5,646 nt of DNA from Candidatus Bathyarchaeota archaeon. Lineage in GTDB: Archaea; Thermoproteota; CALKCG01; B24; JAGTQN01. The stretch lies in NCBI GenBank assembly GCA_018396395.1, contig JAGTQN010000014.1, positions 17,638 through 23,283 of the forward strand, read 5' to 3'. A program made the translations under genes and the position numbers. Positions 4,691 to 5,646 of the stretch are shown piece after piece. The first letter of the stretch is position 1; the number at the start of each line of letters is the position of its first letter. Under the pieces are notes generated by a model that worked only from the letters and a program-made list of their open reading frames with translations, was not told where the DNA came from and did not search any database.

Positions 4691-5646
4691 CTAACGAATT
4701 TTGGGCTTCTCCCTGAGATGCTCCCAGCCAAGGGGCTTGATCTCCTCCTCCCTTCCCTCAGCCTTTAGGATAATGCGTCTTTCGGCCGTTACATAACCTA
4801 TTTCGTGGAGAATACAACCCAAGGAACTTAGGGATTTTCGTGCTTCTTCAAAAACCTCTTCAGGAAGGCTTATGAGAAGCTCGTACTCCTCCCCCCCTTC
4901 GTAAAGGCATAGGCTAAGGGGATCAAGCCCTTGGTCTAGGGCAAAGGCCTTTAGGTTTTCATCCATTGGAATATTTGTCAAAACGGCCCCGACCATGCTT
5001 GAGGAGGCTAACTGATGGAGAGATATGGCAAGTCCATCGCTAATGTCCATACAACCTATTCTTGATCCTCCAAGTTTTGCTAAGGCTTGACCCTCCCTTA
5101 CTCTGGCAATTGGCTCGTAGAGGGATTTTAAAGCCTTATCCTTAAGCTTTCTAGGAGCCTCAAGGCCTTCAAAAAGAATCTTGAAGCCCAAGGCTGTCCA
5201 GCCCATCAACCCCGTGAGGGCTAGGATTTGCCCCGGCTTGGCTGAGGAACGCCTCATAAGCCCATCCCTTCTGGATAAGCCCATGGCGAAGCCTGCCAAG
5301 GTTAGCTCCTTGGCTTCCCCTAGGTCCCCGCCTAGGATATAGGTTCCATACTGCAAGGCCCCTTCATTAAGCCCCCTTGCCAGCTCGATGACATATTCGA
5401 CTTTGAAGCCACTAGGAAGCCCCCATGCGAAGAGAAGGCCTAAGGGTCTAGCCCCCTTAGAAGCCAAGTCCGATAGGTTCGCTACGACAGCCTTCTTGGC
5501 AAGCTGCCTATAACTCATCCCCGGAGCCATGTCCATGGACTCCGTCACCATGTCCGTGTGGGCTATGATAAGTTCAAAGTCCTCCAGTCCCTCGTTCTTA
5601 AAAGCCTTTGCTACGGCATCATCCATCCCTAAGCCTAGGAGCTCAT
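4691..5646 (-). CDS. thiL: Thiamine-monophosphate kinase, 5' end outside window
   Basis: This enzyme phosphorylates thiamine monophosphate with ATP to thiamine diphosphate, the active cofactor, in the cytoplasm. It belongs to the PurM/ThiL/HypE/SelD fold family. Counting from the first in-window ATG (5624-5626), motifs are HTDMVTES (23-30, family TDMLVEG), ANLSDLASKGARPLG (49-63, metal-ligand Asp53), ILGGDLGEAK (97-106, Asp101), the KPGQILALTGLMG turn (130-142), MDISDGLAISLHQLA (193-207, Asp197) and EGGEEYELL (243-251, family GGEDYEL). The end GWEHL is also family-like. That ATG is not the true start. The frame stays open to the window edge and reads ELLGLG just before MDDAVA, which together resemble the family GxGDDAAV metal-binding motif. 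Roughly 20-30 N-terminal residues are therefore missing. In that motif Met takes the place of the usual first Asp (or one residue is inserted). The stop is TAG at 4691-4693, one base from the Hsp20 stop. Confidence 0.88.
   Translation of the reverse strand, partial: ELLGLGMDDAVAKAFKNEGLEDFELIIAHTDMVTESMDMAPGMSYRQLAKKAVVANLSDLASKGARPLGLLFAWGLPSGFKVEYVIELARGLNEGALQYGTYILGGDLGEAKELTLAGFAMGLSRRDGLMRRSSAKPGQILALTGLMGWTALGFKILFEGLEAPRKLKDKALKSLYEPIARVREGQALAKLGGSRIGCMDISDGLAISLHQLASSSMVGAVLTNIPMDENLKAFALDQGLDPLSLCLYEGGEEYELLISLPEEVFEEARKSLSSLGCILHEIGYVTAERRIILKAEGREEEIKPLGWEHLREKPKIR

Noticed and set aside
4891..4897. A run of seven C (seven G in thiL) as a possible phase-variation tract.
   Set aside because: It is explained by the conserved Glu-Gly-Gly-Glu-Glu codons of the GGEEYELL motif, and a single tract of seven is not enough to suggest slippage control.
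1..5646. Search by eye for CRISPR repeats, IS terminal repeats, transposase motifs, toxin-antitoxin pairs or defence genes.
   Set aside because: No spaced direct repeats, transposase-like ORF or recognisable defence domain is present. The intact genes are ordinary metabolic and proteostasis genes.

Overview
The window looks archaeal, probably from the TACK side (Bathyarchaeia-like), although no marker here fixes the lineage. The evidence is a PAC2-family proteasome-assembly protein, a short Hsp20, an archaeal-type NH3-dependent NAD+ synthetase, and promoters of TATA-box type (TTTAAA) lying either about 26-31 bp upstream of a start codon (near-leaderless transcripts) or further upstream with a Shine-Dalgarno-like motif. 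Coding DNA is of moderate G+C. One island around 2941-3120 falls to about 24% G+C.

Layout, left to right. A HpcH/HpaI-family aldolase gene (98-853, +) starts at TTG behind a promoter flanked by an 8-bp inverted repeat. It converges on a radical-SAM-type DUF5131 (phage Gp37/Gp68 family) gene (1025-1699, -). A 303-bp divergent intergenic region (1700-2002) follows. It holds the DUF5131 promoter, a nest of mutually compatible inverted repeats that could fold as a pseudoknotted RNA, and the nadE promoter. A perfect 19-bp palindrome abuts the nadE start codon. nadE (2003-2815, +) encodes the last step of NAD+ synthesis.

The 759-bp stretch 2816-3574 has no intact recognisable gene. It contains the very AT-rich island with one unusual 86-codon ORF on the minus strand, followed by what looks like a decayed medium-chain (GroES-like) dehydrogenase. 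After it comes a compact two-gene unit on the + strand: a PAC2-family protein (3575-4333) and a minimal Hsp20 (4348-4689), 14 bp apart, both plausibly in protein quality control. It converges, with a one-base gap, on thiL (thiamine-monophosphate kinase, -), whose 5' end runs off the right edge of the window.

The intact genes are mostly housekeeping: NAD+ and thiamine-diphosphate cofactor synthesis, proteostasis, and one carbon-acid aldolase. I see no tRNA, rRNA, CRISPR array, IS element or defence system. The most unusual material is non-coding: the palindrome at nadE, the foldable region before it, and the AT-rich/pseudogene scar between nadE and the PAC2 gene.
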